This document shows, in pieces, positions 24,891 to 33,962 of a DNA stretch of 64,000 nucleotides. The stretch comes from Rhodovulum sp. (GTDB lineage Bacteria > Pseudomonadota > Alphaproteobacteria > Rhodobacterales > Rhodobacteraceae), in the NCBI GenBank assembly GCA_002706605.1, contig PALT01000033.1, positions 248,001 through 312,000 of the forward strand. Direction: 5' to 3'. Below the pieces are notes generated by a model, which saw only the letters and a list, made by a program, of their open reading frames with translations, made no database searches and was not told the origin of the DNA. Position numbers and translations under genes: made by a program. Position 1 is the stretch's first letter, and each line of letters opens with the position of its first letter.

Positions 24891-24910
24891 AACCCGGCCA
24901 AGGCCGGGTT
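24891..24910 (-). terminator. Terminator of the atp (F0) operon
   Basis: AACCCGGCC (24891-24899) and GGCCGGGTT (24902-24910) are perfect complements; the minus-strand transcript then runs into a stretch of six U. It lies 26 bases after the atpF stop. Confidence 0.8.
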
Positions 24911-24936
24911 TTCGTAGAGCCGTAATGGCGATGTGA

Positions 24937-25491
24937 TCAGTGCAGCTTGGATTCGACTTGCGCGATGGCGTCGTCGATCATTGCGTTGGCTGCGGTCGCA
25001 TCGACCTTTTTCGCGATGACCTCAGCAGCTGCAGAGACAGCCACCGAAACAGCGCGGTCACGAACTTCGCGCAGAGCGGATGCCTCAGCCGAGGCGATCT
25101 GATCTTCGGCGGCTTGCAGACGACGAGCAATCGAGGCTTCCAGATCCGCTTTGGCGGCGGTGGCAGCTTCGACCGCTTCGACGCGGGCTTGTTCGACGAT
25201 GCGTTTCGACTGTTCCTGAACTTCGGCCTGCTTGCGCTCATAGGACGCCAGAATGGTCTGGGCCTCTTCACGCAGGGCGCGGGCTTCGTTCAACTCGGCC
25301 TGAATGTTCTCGGCGCGCTTGTCCAGCAGACCCATAAGTTTGCCCGGAACCTTCATCAGGATGATGACGGCAACGAACAACAGGAAGGCCAGAAGAACAA
25401 CAAAGTCGGTGTTCTTCAGCGACAGGAACGGGCCGGATGCGGCCATGGCGGGGCTAGCGGTCAGAGCAAGCAGTGCAATAAGCTTTTTCAT
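24937..25491 (-). CDS. atpF: ATP synthase F0 subunit b
   Basis: A 184-residue stator subunit: a hydrophobic N-terminus (residues 2-19, possibly processed), a membrane segment at about 28-46 ([17 protein letters not shown]), then a long charged coiled coil rich in Ala, Glu and Arg that reaches F1. I prefer the ATG at 25491 because AAGGGG lies 8 bases before it; a GTG at 25500 would overlap atpX by four bases and has no spacing. It is the last gene of the F0 operon. Two different b-type subunits (this and atpX) form a heterodimeric stalk, as in other Rhodobacterales. Confidence 0.93.
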   Translation of the reverse strand: MKKLIALLALTASPAMAASGPFLSLKNTDFVVLLAFLLFVAVIILMKVPGKLMGLLDKRAENIQAELNEARALREEAQTILASYERKQAEVQEQSKRIVEQARVEAVEAATAAKADLEASIARRLQAAEDQIASAEASALREVRDRAVSVAVSAAAEVIAKKVDATAANAMIDDAIAQVESKLH

Positions 25492-25496
25492 TCCGT

Positions 25497-26048
25497 TCAC
25501 CCCTTGAGACGCGCGTTGATCGCGGCGGTCACGGTGCGTGCGTCGGCTTTGATGCCCATCGCCGCAACGATTTCCTTGGCGGTGTCTTTCGCGACCTCGG
25601 TCACGGCTTCCAGCGCGCCTTCGCGGATCTCTGCGATTTTCTTTTCAGATTCTGCCGCTTTGGCAGCAATCTCGGCGTCGGCCTTGGCGACAGCGTCGTC
25701 AAGATCGGCCTGAATTTCAGCTTTGGCCTCGGCGATGATCTTCTGCGCTTCGGCACGTGCGTCGGCCAGAGCCTGCGTATACGCAGTCTCGGCTTCGGAT
25801 GCCTTTTGCTTCAGCTCTTCTGCGGCCGAAATATCGCTTGTAATCGTGCCCTGACGGTCGGCCAGAACCGAGCCGATCCGCGGCAGCGCGATGCGCGACA
25901 GGATCAGGTAGATTACAACAATGGTAACCACCAGCCAGAACATCTGGTTCGGGTAGGTGGAAAAATCCAGCTGCGGCATGCCGCTGCCGGTTGCAGCGTG
26001 AGCAGCGTCTGCTGCGCCGTGTGCTGCGTCTTGCGCTTCTGTTGCCAT
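25497..26048 (-). CDS. atpX: ATP synthase F0 subunit b'
   Basis: A 183-residue b'-type stator protein. A 30-residue Ala/His-rich N-terminus precedes one membrane segment ([15 protein letters not shown]) and a long coiled coil beginning [16 protein letters not shown], the typical b' junction. The ATG at 26048 follows GGAGG by 6 bases; a TTG four codons upstream is disregarded. The gene lies between atpE and atpF, as usual for alphaproteobacteria. It pairs with AtpF in the peripheral stalk. Confidence 0.93.
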   Translation of the reverse strand: MATEAQDAAHGAADAAHAATGSGMPQLDFSTYPNQMFWLVVTIVVIYLILSRIALPRIGSVLADRQGTITSDISAAEELKQKASEAETAYTQALADARAEAQKIIAEAKAEIQADLDDAVAKADAEIAAKAAESEKKIAEIREGALEAVTEVAKDTAKEIVAAMGIKADARTVTAAINARLKG

Positions 26049-26122
26049 GTTGTCCTCCAAGAACCTTTAGTTACACCGGGTGAGCGCAAGGCCCACCCGG
26101 CCGTAAGGATCGGTTCGTAGGA

Positions 26123-26347
26123 TTAGACGGCGAACATCAGCAGAAGTGCGACCAGGAACGAGAAAATCCCCAGAGCTTCTGCGAACGCGATACCGATGAA
26201 GAGGGTTGCCGTCTGCGAAGCAGCAGCCGACGGGTTGCGCAGAGCGCCTGCCAGGAAGTTGGCAGCAACGTTACCAACACCCAGTGCAGCAATACCAGTA
26301 CCCATGCCAGCCAGGCCAGCGCCGATGTGTGCGAGATCGCCTTCCAT
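26123..26347 (-). CDS. atpE: ATP synthase F0 subunit c
   Basis: A 74-residue proteolipid with two membrane helices joined by the polar loop RNPSA. The ion-carrying carboxylate is Glu57 in [11 protein letters not shown]; there is no sodium-type ligand set (the Gln/Ser/Thr pattern of sodium c-rings is missing), so protons are the expected ion. A good ribosome-binding site (AAGGAGAT) precedes the ATG. As the c-ring needs about ten or more copies, stronger translation of this gene is expected. Confidence 0.97.
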   Translation of the reverse strand: MEGDLAHIGAGLAGMGTGIAALGVGNVAANFLAGALRNPSAAASQTATLFIGIAFAEALGIFSFLVALLLMFAV

Positions 26348-26397
26348 TGTATATCTCCTTACGATTGGAAGTTTTCGATAATTGGTCTTCAGACCCG

Positions 26398-27156
26398 TTA
26401 GTGCGACGGATGCAGTGCGTCCTTGAGGTACACGCAGGTCAGAATGGTGAATACGTAGGCCTGAACGAAAGCCACCAGGATTTCGAGGCCATACATTGCG
26501 GTAATCGCGAGGATCGCCAGCGGCGAGATCACAGCCACCTGGGCGAACCCGGCGAAAACTTTGATCACGGCGTGGCCTGCCATCAGGTTACCGGCAAGAC
26601 GGATAAAGTGGCTGACGGGACGAACGAAGTACGAGATCAGTTCGATCACAGCCAGAATGGGACGCAGGGCCAGCGGGGCCGAGCTTACCCAGAAGAGCGA
26701 CAGGAACTTGGTGCCGTTCTTGACGAAACCAACGATGGTCACGGTGAAGAACACCAGCAGAGCCAGAACCAGCGTCACAGCAAAGTGCGAGGTGGTGGTA
26801 AAGCTCATCGGCAAGAGGCCGAGGAAGTTCGAGAAGACGATGAACATGAACAGGGTCATGATGTAGGGGAAGAACGGCGCGGCGTCTTTACCGGCAACGT
26901 CTTCGACCATTTTGTGGATGAAGCCGTAGGCCAGCTCGCCGATCGACTGGATGCGGCTGGGGATCATCGCACGGCCACGCGAACCGACAACCATCAGCAA
27001 GAAGATCACAACAACAGCAATGCCCATCCACAGGGTCGCGTTGGTGGGCGTGTACCAGTTCACAGTGTCACCACCGAACAACGGGGTGATTTTGAACTGA
27101 TCCATCGGGTGGAACACCAGACCTGCTGCTTCTTCGGTATGCGCTTCGCTCGCCAC
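26398..27156 (-). CDS. atpB: ATP synthase F0 subunit a
   Basis: A 252-residue membrane protein with about six helices that forms the two proton half-channels against the c-ring. The essential Arg lies in [14 protein letters not shown], and a conserved late segment is [17 protein letters not shown]. The N-terminus [16 protein letters not shown] is typical of alphaproteobacterial AtpB. It begins 2 bases after atpI and is followed by atpE after 50 bases. Confidence 0.97.
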   Translation of the reverse strand: MASEAHTEEAAGLVFHPMDQFKITPLFGGDTVNWYTPTNATLWMGIAVVVIFLLMVVGSRGRAMIPSRIQSIGELAYGFIHKMVEDVAGKDAAPFFPYIMTLFMFIVFSNFLGLLPMSFTTTSHFAVTLVLALLVFFTVTIVGFVKNGTKFLSLFWVSSAPLALRPILAVIELISYFVRPVSHFIRLAGNLMAGHAVIKVFAGFAQVAVISPLAILAITAMYGLEILVAFVQAYVFTILTCVYLKDALHPSH

Positions 27157-27158
27157 GT

Positions 27159-27488
27159 TCAGTCCCTCTTATCCTCGTCGGCCTCGGCCGCGTTCTTTCC
27201 TTGGAGCTCTTTGGCGGTTCGCATCATCGTCTGCACACCGGCCGCAAAGCCAAACATTATAAACAGCACCATCAAAATCGGCGTGGTCCCCAAAACCAGG
27301 TCCAGCCCGTATCCGATGCCAAAGCCGACGACCATGCCGGCTACAAGCTCTGTCACCATGCGCCACCCGATCTGGGCCTGCGAATAGTGTTCCTCTTGGT
27401 GGGGCTTCTCGCCGGATTGCGATTTCTTGACCGCGTCGATCCGGTTTTCCAGCGCTTTTAACGGGTCGCTTTGGTTCGGATCAGTCAA
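27159..27488 (-). CDS. atpI: AtpI-type ATP synthase assembly protein
   Basis: A 109-residue protein with a charged N-terminal third and two membrane helices (about residues 44-64 and 70-88: [16 protein letters not shown], then [15 protein letters not shown]). AtpI/AtpZ proteins help c-ring assembly or magnesium supply; here it leads the F0 operon. The F1 genes (atpHAGDC) are not in this window, which is the normal split arrangement of this group. The promoter lies just upstream at 27519-27547. Confidence 0.9.
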   Translation of the reverse strand: MTDPNQSDPLKALENRIDAVKKSQSGEKPHQEEHYSQAQIGWRMVTELVAGMVVGFGIGYGLDLVLGTTPILMVLFIMFGFAAGVQTMMRTAKELQGKNAAEADEDKRD

Positions 27489-27518
27489 GAGAATGCCCCC
27501 CTTTGGACAGTCGCCGCG

Positions 27519-27547
27519 AACCTAGGGTTATGGGGGCACTGAGTCAA
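27519..27547 (-). promoter_or_regulatory. Promoter of the atp (F0) operon
   Basis: On the minus strand TTGACT (27547-27542) and TAGGTT (27524-27519) are spaced by exactly 17 bases. The -10 ends about 30 bases before the atpI ATG. The pattern fits promoters of the housekeeping sigma factor in this group. Confidence 0.65.
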
Positions 27548-27671
27548 GATTGATCACGCCCCTGCGGCAATGAGGTAAGTGGCAGAAAAATAACAAAAAA
27601 ACCATTTTCCGGATTCTTTGTATGGGGGCGTCTGGGCGGGGTTCGGCGCTAACAGGGGTGTTAAGGCTTAT

Positions 27672-27687
27672 TCAACCAAATGGTTGA
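27672..27687. promoter_or_regulatory. ArsR-type operator overlapping a possible start codon
   Basis: TCAACCA (27672-27678) and TGGTTGA (27681-27687) are perfect complements around two A. The site covers an in-frame ATG at 27680. ArsR-family repressors often bind such AACCA-N2-TGGTT sites at their own promoters. This argues that the ATG at 27680 is not used and that translation starts at 27719. Confidence 0.6.
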
Positions 27688-27718
27688 CGATTGTCCCGCG
27701 ACCGGTCAAAGCGGGTGT

Positions 27719-28066
27719 ATGGACGCGCGATTGGATATGGTCTTTTCGGCCCTTGCCGACCCCACACGCCGCAGCATTCTGGCGATGCTGCTGGAGGATG
27801 ATATGGCCGTCACCGATGTGGCCGAGCCGTTCGACATGTCCCTTGCCGCAATTTCCAAACATCTGGTCATCCTGACCAAGGCCGGTCTGATCAGTCAGGA
27901 AAAGCGCGGTCGGGTAAAGTGGTGCAAGCTGGAACCCGACGCCCTGCGCGATGCGTCGATCTGGATGCAGGGGTTCGGTCAGTTCGAGGCGGTCAACCTC
28001 GATGCGTTTGAACGGTTCCTTACAGATGAGCTGGGCGAAGGGGACGAGCCGTCTCTTCATCCTTAA
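27719..28066 (+). CDS. ArsR-family transcriptional regulator
   Basis: A 115-residue winged-helix protein starting MDARLDMVFSALADPTRRSIL; the recognition helix region is MSLAAISKHLVILTKAGL. There is no metal-binding Cys pair. I set the start at 27719, 39 bases downstream of another ATG that lies within a palindromic operator. This subgroup often controls neighbouring SRPBCC-domain or transporter genes; here the only close neighbour is the convergent EamA transporter, whose 3' end overlaps this gene by 47 bases, so the target may be itself or elsewhere. Confidence 0.88.
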   Translation: MDARLDMVFSALADPTRRSILAMLLEDDMAVTDVAEPFDMSLAAISKHLVILTKAGLISQEKRGRVKWCKLEPDALRDASIWMQGFGQFEAVNLDAFERFLTDELGEGDEPSLHP

Positions 28067-28946
28067 GCAACAGATAGAGCGCGGCGACGGTCAATCCGAT
28101 TCCGATCAACATCATTGGTTGGGGTAGGCCGTTGCCAAGGATCATTTCCCAACAGATCACCCATGTCGGCACCAGATAGGTATAGGCCATGACCTTGGCA
28201 CTGGGCAGTTGATGTGAGGAATAGCGTAGCAACAGAAAGGTCAGGGCACTGGCAAACAGGGCGATGTAGATCAGGATCGACCAATCTTTCACGGTAAACG
28301 CGGCCCAATCGGTTTCGGCAATCGCGGGGGCGCCATAGGCCGTCAGCATCAGAACCATCGCCGCCATAACGCCGAAATTGAACACCAGTGCGGGTTCGCC
28401 CCGCGACAGTTTCGCCAAGAGCGGTGTAAAGGCCGCGTGGGAGACACAGCCGACGAAATAGATCGCCTCACCCCGTCTGATATCAAAGGCCAGCAACGCC
28501 CCTATATCCGCGCGGAAAATCACCCACAGCGCGCCAATCGCCCCAAGGGTCAGGGCCACCCACATCCGTCCCGTCGTGCGTTGGCGCAGCAAGACCCAGC
28601 CGAACAGGCCCGACATCACCGGCGTTAGGGTGAACACGGCCGCCGTTGAAACCGGTGGCGCGGTCTTCAGGCCCTCGAACATAAACACGAAATACAGCGC
28701 GAACATCGCCCCCAGCAGGACAAACCGCCACGGCGCGGCGAAATAGGCGCGCTTCAATCCTGGTCCCATCGCCGCCAATAGCCCGATCGCCGTCCCCGCA
28801 ATCATGAACCGCACAGCGTTCATCGCGACGGGGTCGATTTTATTGGCGATCATGCTGCCAAAGCTGAACGATCCCGCGACGATTGCGGAAAAGATCAGCA
28901 TGGCAAGGTGGCCGCGCATGGACGCGGATTGAGGGATCAGGGCCAT
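28020..28946 (-). CDS. EamA-family (DMT) transporter
   Basis: A 308-residue inner-membrane protein with about ten helices in two EamA repeats; examples are GHLAMLIFSAIVAGSF, FVLLGAMFALYFVFMF and the second-repeat WSILIYIALFASALTFLLL. Drug/metabolite exporters of this kind move amino acids, nucleosides or other small molecules out of the cell; the cargo is not predictable. The start at 28946 overlaps the LysR stop by ten bases, so it is probably translated from the same mRNA. Its 3' end overlaps the ArsR gene by 47 bases. Confidence 0.88.
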   Translation of the reverse strand: MALIPQSASMRGHLAMLIFSAIVAGSFSFGSMIANKIDPVAMNAVRFMIAGTAIGLLAAMGPGLKRAYFAAPWRFVLLGAMFALYFVFMFEGLKTAPPVSTAAVFTLTPVMSGLFGWVLLRQRTTGRMWVALTLGAIGALWVIFRADIGALLAFDIRRGEAIYFVGCVSHAAFTPLLAKLSRGEPALVFNFGVMAAMVLMLTAYGAPAIAETDWAAFTVKDWSILIYIALFASALTFLLLRYSSHQLPSAKVMAYTYLVPTWVICWEMILGNGLPQPMMLIGIGLTVAALYLLLKDEETARPLRPAHL

Positions 28947-29818
28947 GTTTTGGCGGACTCTTTCAGGATACTCGTGAACTCTTGAACTTTGGCGGTGCGG
29001 TGCAAATCGACATGCGTCACCAGCCACAGGGGGATCGACCACTCGTCCAGAGGGTCACGGATTTGCACCAGATCCTCGGACCGACGCGCCCATGACATCG
29101 GCAGGAACCCGATGCCCGCACCGGCCAAAACGGCCTCAAAGCTGTCGCGCATGTCGGACACGCGCAGGCGGATGCGATCCTGCGGAATGTTGTCGCGCAG
29201 CCAGCGGAAAAAGATCGCGCGGTGGTTCGGGTCGGTCGGTCCGATAAAGCGGTGATCGGTCAGATCGCCGTCCTCTTCGGGCATGCCGTGTTGTTCGATA
29301 TAGGATTTATGCGCGAACATCGTGGCGCGACCATAGCCCAGCGACTGCACGATGTTGTCGGGATCGTCGGGCTTTTTGCCTGCGCGAATCGCAACGTGCG
29401 CCTCACCGTATTCAAGGCGGAACAGGCGCGTATCGGTGATCAGTTGCACCATAAGTTCGGGGTGCGCCTCTTGGAATTCGGCGATGACGCTGACCAATAG
29501 GGGTGAAATGCTATCGACCGAGGTCACAATGAGTTCACCCGTCATCGCGGCACCGTGACCATGCAGGCGCCCCGAGAGCTGTTCGAACTGATCGGCGGTG
29601 GCTTGGGCGACCTGCAATAGGTCCATACCCGCGTCGGTTGGGGTATAGCCGCGCGCGTGGCGCTGAAACAGCTTAACCCCCAATTTTCCTTCAAGAGAAT
29701 CGATGTGCCGGATCACGGTGGCGTGGTGCACGCCAAGCACCTCTGCCGCGCCGCTGACGGTTCCCATGCGGGCCACCTGAAAGGCGGTCCGGATTTCATC
29801 CCAGTTGTCCAATGTCAT
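28937..29818 (-). CDS. LysR-family transcriptional regulator
   Basis: A 293-residue LysR protein. The winged helix lies at about residues 5-62 (FQVARMGTVSGAAEVLGVHH, then ATVIRHIDSLEGKLGVKLF), followed by a periplasmic-binding-like effector domain starting GELIVTSVDS. The start at 29818 (MTLDNWDEI) gives the usual distance to the helix-turn-helix; an upstream ATG at 29830 is possible. It is divergent from azoR, with a palindrome between them, so azoR is the likely target. It is followed by the overlapping EamA gene, which may be part of the same response. Confidence 0.9.
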   Translation of the reverse strand: MTLDNWDEIRTAFQVARMGTVSGAAEVLGVHHATVIRHIDSLEGKLGVKLFQRHARGYTPTDAGMDLLQVAQATADQFEQLSGRLHGHGAAMTGELIVTSVDSISPLLVSVIAEFQEAHPELMVQLITDTRLFRLEYGEAHVAIRAGKKPDDPDNIVQSLGYGRATMFAHKSYIEQHGMPEEDGDLTDHRFIGPTDPNHRAIFFRWLRDNIPQDRIRLRVSDMRDSFEAVLAGAGIGFLPMSWARRSEDLVQIRDPLDEWSIPLWLVTHVDLHRTAKVQEFTSILKESAKTWP

Positions 29819-29877
29819 GTGTGCATGCATCCACAGTTTTTGTTCACCCTGTCTGATTGTGTTCGCCCATGCAAGTA

Positions 29878-29889
29878 TCATCTTGATGA
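29878..29889. promoter_or_regulatory. Candidate LysR binding palindrome upstream of azoR
   Basis: TCATC (29878-29882) and GATGA (29885-29889) are exact complements around TT, midway between the divergent LysR and azoR starts. Short dyads near the promoter are usual for LysR regulators, but a 5-bp arm can occur by chance. Confidence 0.35.
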
Positions 29890-29925
29890 CAGGGATGGAT
29901 GACTATTTGAGACAGGGAAATAACT

Positions 29926-30522
29926 ATGACTTATACAATTCTGCGCGTGGACGCGTCAGCGCGGTCCGACAGCACGTCGGTTTCGCGCCAGCTTGCCGAC
30001 CAGATCATTGCGCGCGCAACCGAGCAGCACCCCGATGCAACCGTCATCGTCCGTGATGTGACCAACCGTCTGCCGCTGGTGGATGAGGCATGGATCACGG
30101 CGAACTTTACCCCGCCCGAAGATCGCACCCCCGAACAGGAAAAGGCGCTGGCGCTGTCGGATTCCCTGATCGCCGAACTCAAGGCGGCGGATCTGATCGT
30201 GATCGGCGTGCCTTTGTACAACTTCGGCATTCCAGCCAGTCTGAAGGCATGGGTCGATATGATCATCCGTGTCGGCGTGACCTTCCGTTACACCGAAACC
30301 GGTCCCGTCGGGTTCCTGACCGGTAAAAAGGCTATCCTGAACTTTGCCTCGGGGGGGACGGCCATTGGCTCGGAGGGCGATTTCGCCAGCACCCACCTGA
30401 AATTCGTTCTGAACTTTATCGGCATTACCGACGTTCAGATGATCAACGCCGATCTGGGCTCGATCGACCCCGAAGGGTCGTTCAAATCGGCGCAGGAACA
30501 GGTCGAAAAACTGGTCGCGTGA
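29926..30522 (+). CDS. azoR: FMN-dependent NADH:quinone/azo oxidoreductase
   Basis: A 198-residue flavodoxin-fold protein of the AzoR family, which transfers two electrons from NADH to quinones or azo bonds and protects against thiol and quinone stress. Features are an N-terminal phosphate-binding strand-loop (LRVDASARSDSTSVSRQL), the FMN isoalloxazine loop VPLYNFGIPASLKAW and the second loop FASGGTA. The ribosome-binding site before the ATG is weak (GGGAAAT). The divergent LysR gene is its probable regulator. Confidence 0.92.
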   Translation: MTYTILRVDASARSDSTSVSRQLADQIIARATEQHPDATVIVRDVTNRLPLVDEAWITANFTPPEDRTPEQEKALALSDSLIAELKAADLIVIGVPLYNFGIPASLKAWVDMIIRVGVTFRYTETGPVGFLTGKKAILNFASGGTAIGSEGDFASTHLKFVLNFIGITDVQMINADLGSIDPEGSFKSAQEQVEKLVA

Positions 30523-31425
30523 TCAGAGGTTAAACACGCGGGCGGGGTGCAACTCGCCCGCGCGATAGACACCGACGGCGACGGCTTGGCCCTGATAGGA
30601 CGCCCAAGCCTCATCGCCGTAGTCGACGTTTGATGCCAGAACCATCCCCGGATTGCCGTTCTTCAGACGCACCGCGCCCTGATCCGTGGCAACCAGTTCG
30701 GGCAGGTCGACCAGACCCTGTTCCAGCGGGAACAGGTGATCGTCCAACTCGGGCGTTTTGGCCAGTTCGTCCAGTGTTTCGATGCTGATCCCGTCTTCGG
30801 CGTCAAACGGTCCCGACCAGATCCGGCGCAGCCATTGCACATGGCCAAAGCACCCCAAGGCCGCGCCAAGGTCGCGGGCAATCGCACGAACATAACCACC
30901 CTTGCCGCACACCATTTCCAACAGGACATGGTTCTCATCGGTGCGTTCGATGAACTCAAGGCTCTCGACGAACAGGGGCCGCGCGGCGATTTCGAACTCT
31001 TCGTCGTCGCGGGCGCGCTTATAGGCGCGCTCACCGTCGATCTTTACGGCGCTGAATTTCGGGGGGACCTGCATGATGTCGCCGGTGAACTGCGACAGGG
31101 CCGCGCGGATGTCATCGTCGCTGGGGCGCAGATCGGAGGTCTCCGTCACCTCGCCCTCGCCATCGTCGGTGTTGGTCGCCTGACCCAGACGGACACTGAA
31201 CCGGTAAGCTTTGAGCGCGTCGGTGATATAGGGAACGGTCTTGGTCGCCTCACCCAACGCGATGGCCAGAACGCCGGTCGCCTCGGGGTCGAGGGTCCCC
31301 GCATGGCCCGCCTTTTTCGCGCCAAAGGCCCACCGCACCTTATTGACCACGGCGTTCGAACTGATGCCTGCGGGTTTGTCCACCACCAGCCATCCTGAAA
31401 TATCGCGTCCTTTGCGGCGGCCCAT
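30523..31425 (-). CDS. truB: tRNA pseudouridine(55) synthase
   Basis: A 300-residue TruB that turns uridine 55 of the T-loop of tRNAs into pseudouridine. The catalytic Asp46 is in [11 protein letters not shown]. Other family marks are the opening [30 protein letters not shown] and the RNA-binding [17 protein letters not shown]-terminal PUA-like domain covers about residues 230-300. It abuts azoR tail to tail. It lies 55 bases downstream of a DUF2233 gene; rbfA-truB is a common pair, here split by that gene. Confidence 0.96.
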   Translation of the reverse strand: MGRRKGRDISGWLVVDKPAGISSNAVVNKVRWAFGAKKAGHAGTLDPEATGVLAIALGEATKTVPYITDALKAYRFSVRLGQATNTDDGEGEVTETSDLRPSDDDIRAALSQFTGDIMQVPPKFSAVKIDGERAYKRARDDEEFEIAARPLFVESLEFIERTDENHVLLEMVCGKGGYVRAIARDLGAALGCFGHVQWLRRIWSGPFDAEDGISIETLDELAKTPELDDHLFPLEQGLVDLPELVATDQGAVRLKNGNPGMVLASNVDYGDEAWASYQGQAVAVGVYRAGELHPARVFNL

Positions 31426-31480
31426 CTTGTCTCTCCGGTCTATGCTCGGGTGCGGCTGCTATCGAACGGGGCGCGGCCCG

Positions 31481-32224
31481 TCAACGGGGGGTGACGACGC
31501 CGATGATCGGCCCCATGGGAAAGCCCGCATCGACGCGGTCGATCTGTGGCGCATAAATGCGCGAGATATTACCGTCCAGAAACAGGGCGTTGGGGGTGTT
31601 TAGCCCGTCGCGAAACAGGCGTCCGAATTCGTGAAACGTGACCGGCGCGTCCGAAATCGCGAACCACACGCGCCCCGTATCATCAACGCCCACACCGTTG
31701 CGGATATAGCGGGAATCGCTGTCGGGCAGGAACCGCGGATGCAGGTCCCCATCAATCACCAACATCGGACCCGATTGCGTGGCGTTGGGGCATGCGGGTG
31801 CCTCGGCCTGAAACCGCAGGCTCTCAATCACCGCCGCATCTCCATCCCCAAAACAAAACACCCCGTTCGGCAAGAGGCCAAAGTTTCCGGGCCCGTCCGA
31901 CGTGATCAGGCGTTGTTCGGGATCGCCACCGTTTTCGATATAGAGACCCACCGCGGACCGGTCGGGGTGATACATCCCGCCGTTCATCGCGAATGTCAGG
32001 GTCTGGTCACGCTCGGCCAGATGGTTTTTCAGGCGGAAAAAGCTGCCGAAAATGGTGCCCGTTTCATCCGCGCGAAACAGGCGGATGTCATCGGCGGCGG
32101 GGTCGAACGAACAGACGGTATAGTCCTGATCGTCAAAGGCGCGCACCTCACAGGCCGCGTGGGCCGCCGGTGCACAGCAGAGCATCAAAAAGAGCCAAGC
32201 GGCGAGGCGCTTACTCTTCTTCAT
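31481..32224 (-). CDS. Secreted phosphodiester glycosidase-like protein (DUF2233)
   Basis: A 247-residue protein with an N-terminal signal peptide ([22 protein letters not shown]; cleavage near residue 22). The mature part matches DUF2233/phosphodiester glycosidase domains: [32 protein letters not shown], then [10 protein letters not shown] and [12 protein letters not shown]. Human UCE in this fold removes GlcNAc from phosphodiesters; bacterial members are periplasmic with unknown substrates. The ATG at 32224 follows AAGGGG by six bases and overlaps the rbfA end by 14 bases, inserting this gene between rbfA and truB. Confidence 0.85.
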   Translation of the reverse strand: MKKSKRLAAWLFLMLCCAPAAHAACEVRAFDDQDYTVCSFDPAADDIRLFRADETGTIFGSFFRLKNHLAERDQTLTFAMNGGMYHPDRSAVGLYIENGGDPEQRLITSDGPGNFGLLPNGVFCFGDGDAAVIESLRFQAEAPACPNATQSGPMLVIDGDLHPRFLPDSDSRYIRNGVGVDDTGRVWFAISDAPVTFHEFGRLFRDGLNTPNALFLDGNISRIYAPQIDRVDAGFPMGPIIGVVTPR

Positions 32225-32624
32225 CTCCATCCCCTTCGATGTCACGGCGCACGTCGTCTTGGGCGAACAGGCGGCGGGTCTCGTCCATCTGATCGAACGT
32301 CTTGTCGATCACGAACCGGATGTCGGGCGCGAATTTCAGGGTCATTTCCTTGGAAATAGCGCGGCGGATTTCGCCCTTGTTCCGGCGCAGTGCCTGAAGC
32401 GCCTCATCCGCGCCCTGACCGCCCAGCGGCATCACATAGGCCGTCGCGATTTTCAGGTCGGGCGAGGCGGTCACCTCGGCCACGGTGATGGGCATGCGGT
32501 TCAGTTCCGGATCGTGGATATCCCCACGTGCCAGAACGTCCGACAAGGTGCGTCGGATCAGTTCGCCGACGCGCAACTGACGCTGCGAAGGGCCAGAGCC
32601 CGTTGAAAATCTGTTCTTTGCCAT
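32211..32624 (-). CDS. rbfA: 30S ribosome-binding factor A
   Basis: A 137-residue single-KH-domain protein that binds 16S rRNA during late small-subunit maturation. The family stretches are [40 protein letters not shown] and [18 protein letters not shown], with an acidic tail EGDGDEEE. I use the ATG at 32624; an ATG three codons upstream is possible. It heads a minus-strand set rbfA - DUF2233 - truB and diverges from dapB. Confidence 0.94.
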   Translation of the reverse strand: MAKNRFSTGSGPSQRQLRVGELIRRTLSDVLARGDIHDPELNRMPITVAEVTASPDLKIATAYVMPLGGQGADEALQALRRNKGEIRRAISKEMTLKFAPDIRFVIDKTFDQMDETRRLFAQDDVRRDIEGDGDEEE

Positions 32625-32683
32625 TCTGCCCATCTAGGCGATGCATCGGGATCGTGCAAGCGACGCTTTGCCTTTGACTGCGG

Positions 32684-32695
32684 AGTGATCTAAAC
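32684..32695 (+). promoter_or_regulatory. 12-base repeated element upstream of dapB (copy 1)
   Basis: AGTGATCTAAAC occurs here, 30 bases before the dapB ATG, and again at 33540-33551 upstream of the next gene. Two identical 12-mers in front of consecutive genes may be shared promoter or regulatory elements. A TTGACT lies just upstream at about 32675, but the spacing to TAAAC does not fit a standard promoter. Confidence 0.3.
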
Positions 32696-32724
32696 GGGGG
32701 CAAAGTACTGCGCGGAGAATTGCC

Positions 32725-33534
32725 ATGTCTGATCTACCTGGAATTGTGATCACCGGTGCGTCTGGCCGTATGGGCCGGATGTTGCTGCAAACCGTTCTGG
32801 ACAGCAGCGACGCCAAACTGGTCGGCGCGATTGAACGGACGGGCAATGACTGGGTCGGCAAGGACGTTGGCACCCTGATCGGGCGTCCCGATACCGGTGT
32901 GTTGGTCAGTGACGACGCGGTCGCCACCATCGCCAAGGCGCAGGCGATCATCGATTTCACCGCGCCCGAGGCGACCGTGGAATTCGCCGCGCTGGCGGCA
33001 CAGGCGCGCGCGGTCCATGTGATTGGCACGACCGGCATGGGGGACGAACACCTTGCCGCGATTTCCGCCGCCGCCCGCCATGCTCCGATCATCCGTGCCG
33101 GTAACATGAGCCTCGGGGTCAACCTGTTGGTCGAACTGACGCGCAAGGTCGCCGCCGCGCTGGACGCTGATTACGACATCGAGGTCATCGAGGCGCACCA
33201 CAAGCACAAGGTCGACGCGCCCTCGGGCACCGCATTAATGCTGGGTGAGGCCGCCGCCGAGGGTCGTGGCATTGATCACCGCGACAACAATGTCCGCTCG
33301 CGTGACGGGATCACCGGTGCGCGGGAACGCGGCACGATCGGTTATTCCGCGATCCGTGGGGGTGACATTGTGGGCGAACACGACGTCCTATTCGCCGGTG
33401 AGGGGGAGCGCATCATCCTGCGCCACGTCGCCACCGACCGTCGGATTTTCTCGCGCGGGGCGCTCAAGGCCGCGATTTGGGGTCAGAACAAGGGCCCCGG
33501 CGAATACAATATGGTCGATGTGCTGGGTCTCTGA
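32725..33534 (+). CDS. dapB: 4-hydroxy-tetrahydrodipicolinate reductase
   Basis: A 269-residue enzyme of the diaminopimelate/lysine pathway that reduces hydroxy-tetrahydrodipicolinate with NAD(P)H. The N-terminal nucleotide motif is [13 protein letters not shown]. The substrate and catalytic region is [18 protein letters not shown], holding the catalytic His and Lys. [14 protein letters not shown] loop precedes it. It uses the product chain that starts from the Asd reaction encoded at 19.3 kb. A ribosome-binding site (GGAGA) lies 6 bases upstream. It is followed by a small secreted-protein gene. Confidence 0.96.
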   Translation: MSDLPGIVITGASGRMGRMLLQTVLDSSDAKLVGAIERTGNDWVGKDVGTLIGRPDTGVLVSDDAVATIAKAQAIIDFTAPEATVEFAALAAQARAVHVIGTTGMGDEHLAAISAAARHAPIIRAGNMSLGVNLLVELTRKVAAALDADYDIEVIEAHHKHKVDAPSGTALMLGEAAAEGRGIDHRDNNVRSRDGITGARERGTIGYSAIRGGDIVGEHDVLFAGEGERIILRHVATDRRIFSRGALKAAIWGQNKGPGEYNMVDVLGL

Positions 33535-33539
33535 GAAAA

Positions 33540-33551
33540 AGTGATCTAAAC
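33540..33551 (+). promoter_or_regulatory. 12-base repeated element upstream of 33594 (copy 2)
   Basis: AGTGATCTAAAC, identical to the copy before dapB, lies 43 bases upstream of the ATG at 33594. See the first copy for the reasoning. Confidence 0.3.
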
Positions 33552-33593
33552 CCGAACCTATGGCGTATCCCCCTATAACCAATGGGGGGAGCC

Positions 33594-33953
33594 ATGCGTT
33601 TTTTTGTTCTCGTGATCGCCGTTTTGATCCCAAGCTGGGCTGGGGCATCCGATTTTCGACCCGTTCAGGAACGCTCGGAATTCGTCGGCCTGACCCTTGG
33701 TAAATCGCTCAAGGCGTTTGCCGTCACGCTTCAGGTTACATCCGAGGGCGCCATTCGGGGCCGTGCCTTGGGCCGTCGCGTGGATGGCGAATGGGTCTGG
33801 CGCGACGGGTATTTCTGTCGCGAGATGACCGCCGGATCGACCGAATACACCGAGGATTGTCAGGTGGTTCTGTTCGACGGACAGGGCACCCTGCGGTTCA
33901 TCGCCGAACGCGGCGCGGGCGATCAGGTCGATCTGAAACTGTCCACGCACTAG
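33594..33953 (+). CDS. Small secreted protein of unknown function
   Basis: A 119-residue protein with a clear signal peptide (RFFVLVIAVLIPSWAGA, cleavage near residue 18). The mature part begins SDFRPVQERSEFVGLTLG and seems to be all beta, with a Cys pair (YFCREM ... EDCQVV) that could form a disulfide in the periplasm. It resembles short lipocalin-like barrels, but I cannot name a family. The ATG at 33594 follows GGGGGAG. Homologues beside dapB in this group are sometimes labelled dihydrodipicolinate reductase by position; nothing in the sequence supports that. Confidence 0.75.
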   Translation: MRFFVLVIAVLIPSWAGASDFRPVQERSEFVGLTLGKSLKAFAVTLQVTSEGAIRGRALGRRVDGEWVWRDGYFCREMTAGSTEYTEDCQVVLFDGQGTLRFIAERGAGDQVDLKLSTH

Positions 33954-33962
33954 GGCGCGCGA

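Noticed and set aside
24663-24936. tRNA gene in the gap before atpF
   Set aside because: The hairpins do not form a cloverleaf; no T-loop consensus GTTCRANNC and no anticodon stem could be found.
33594-33953. Dihydrodipicolinate reductase label for the gene after dapB
   Set aside because: The protein is a small secreted beta-rich protein without nucleotide-binding motif; the label would only reflect position.
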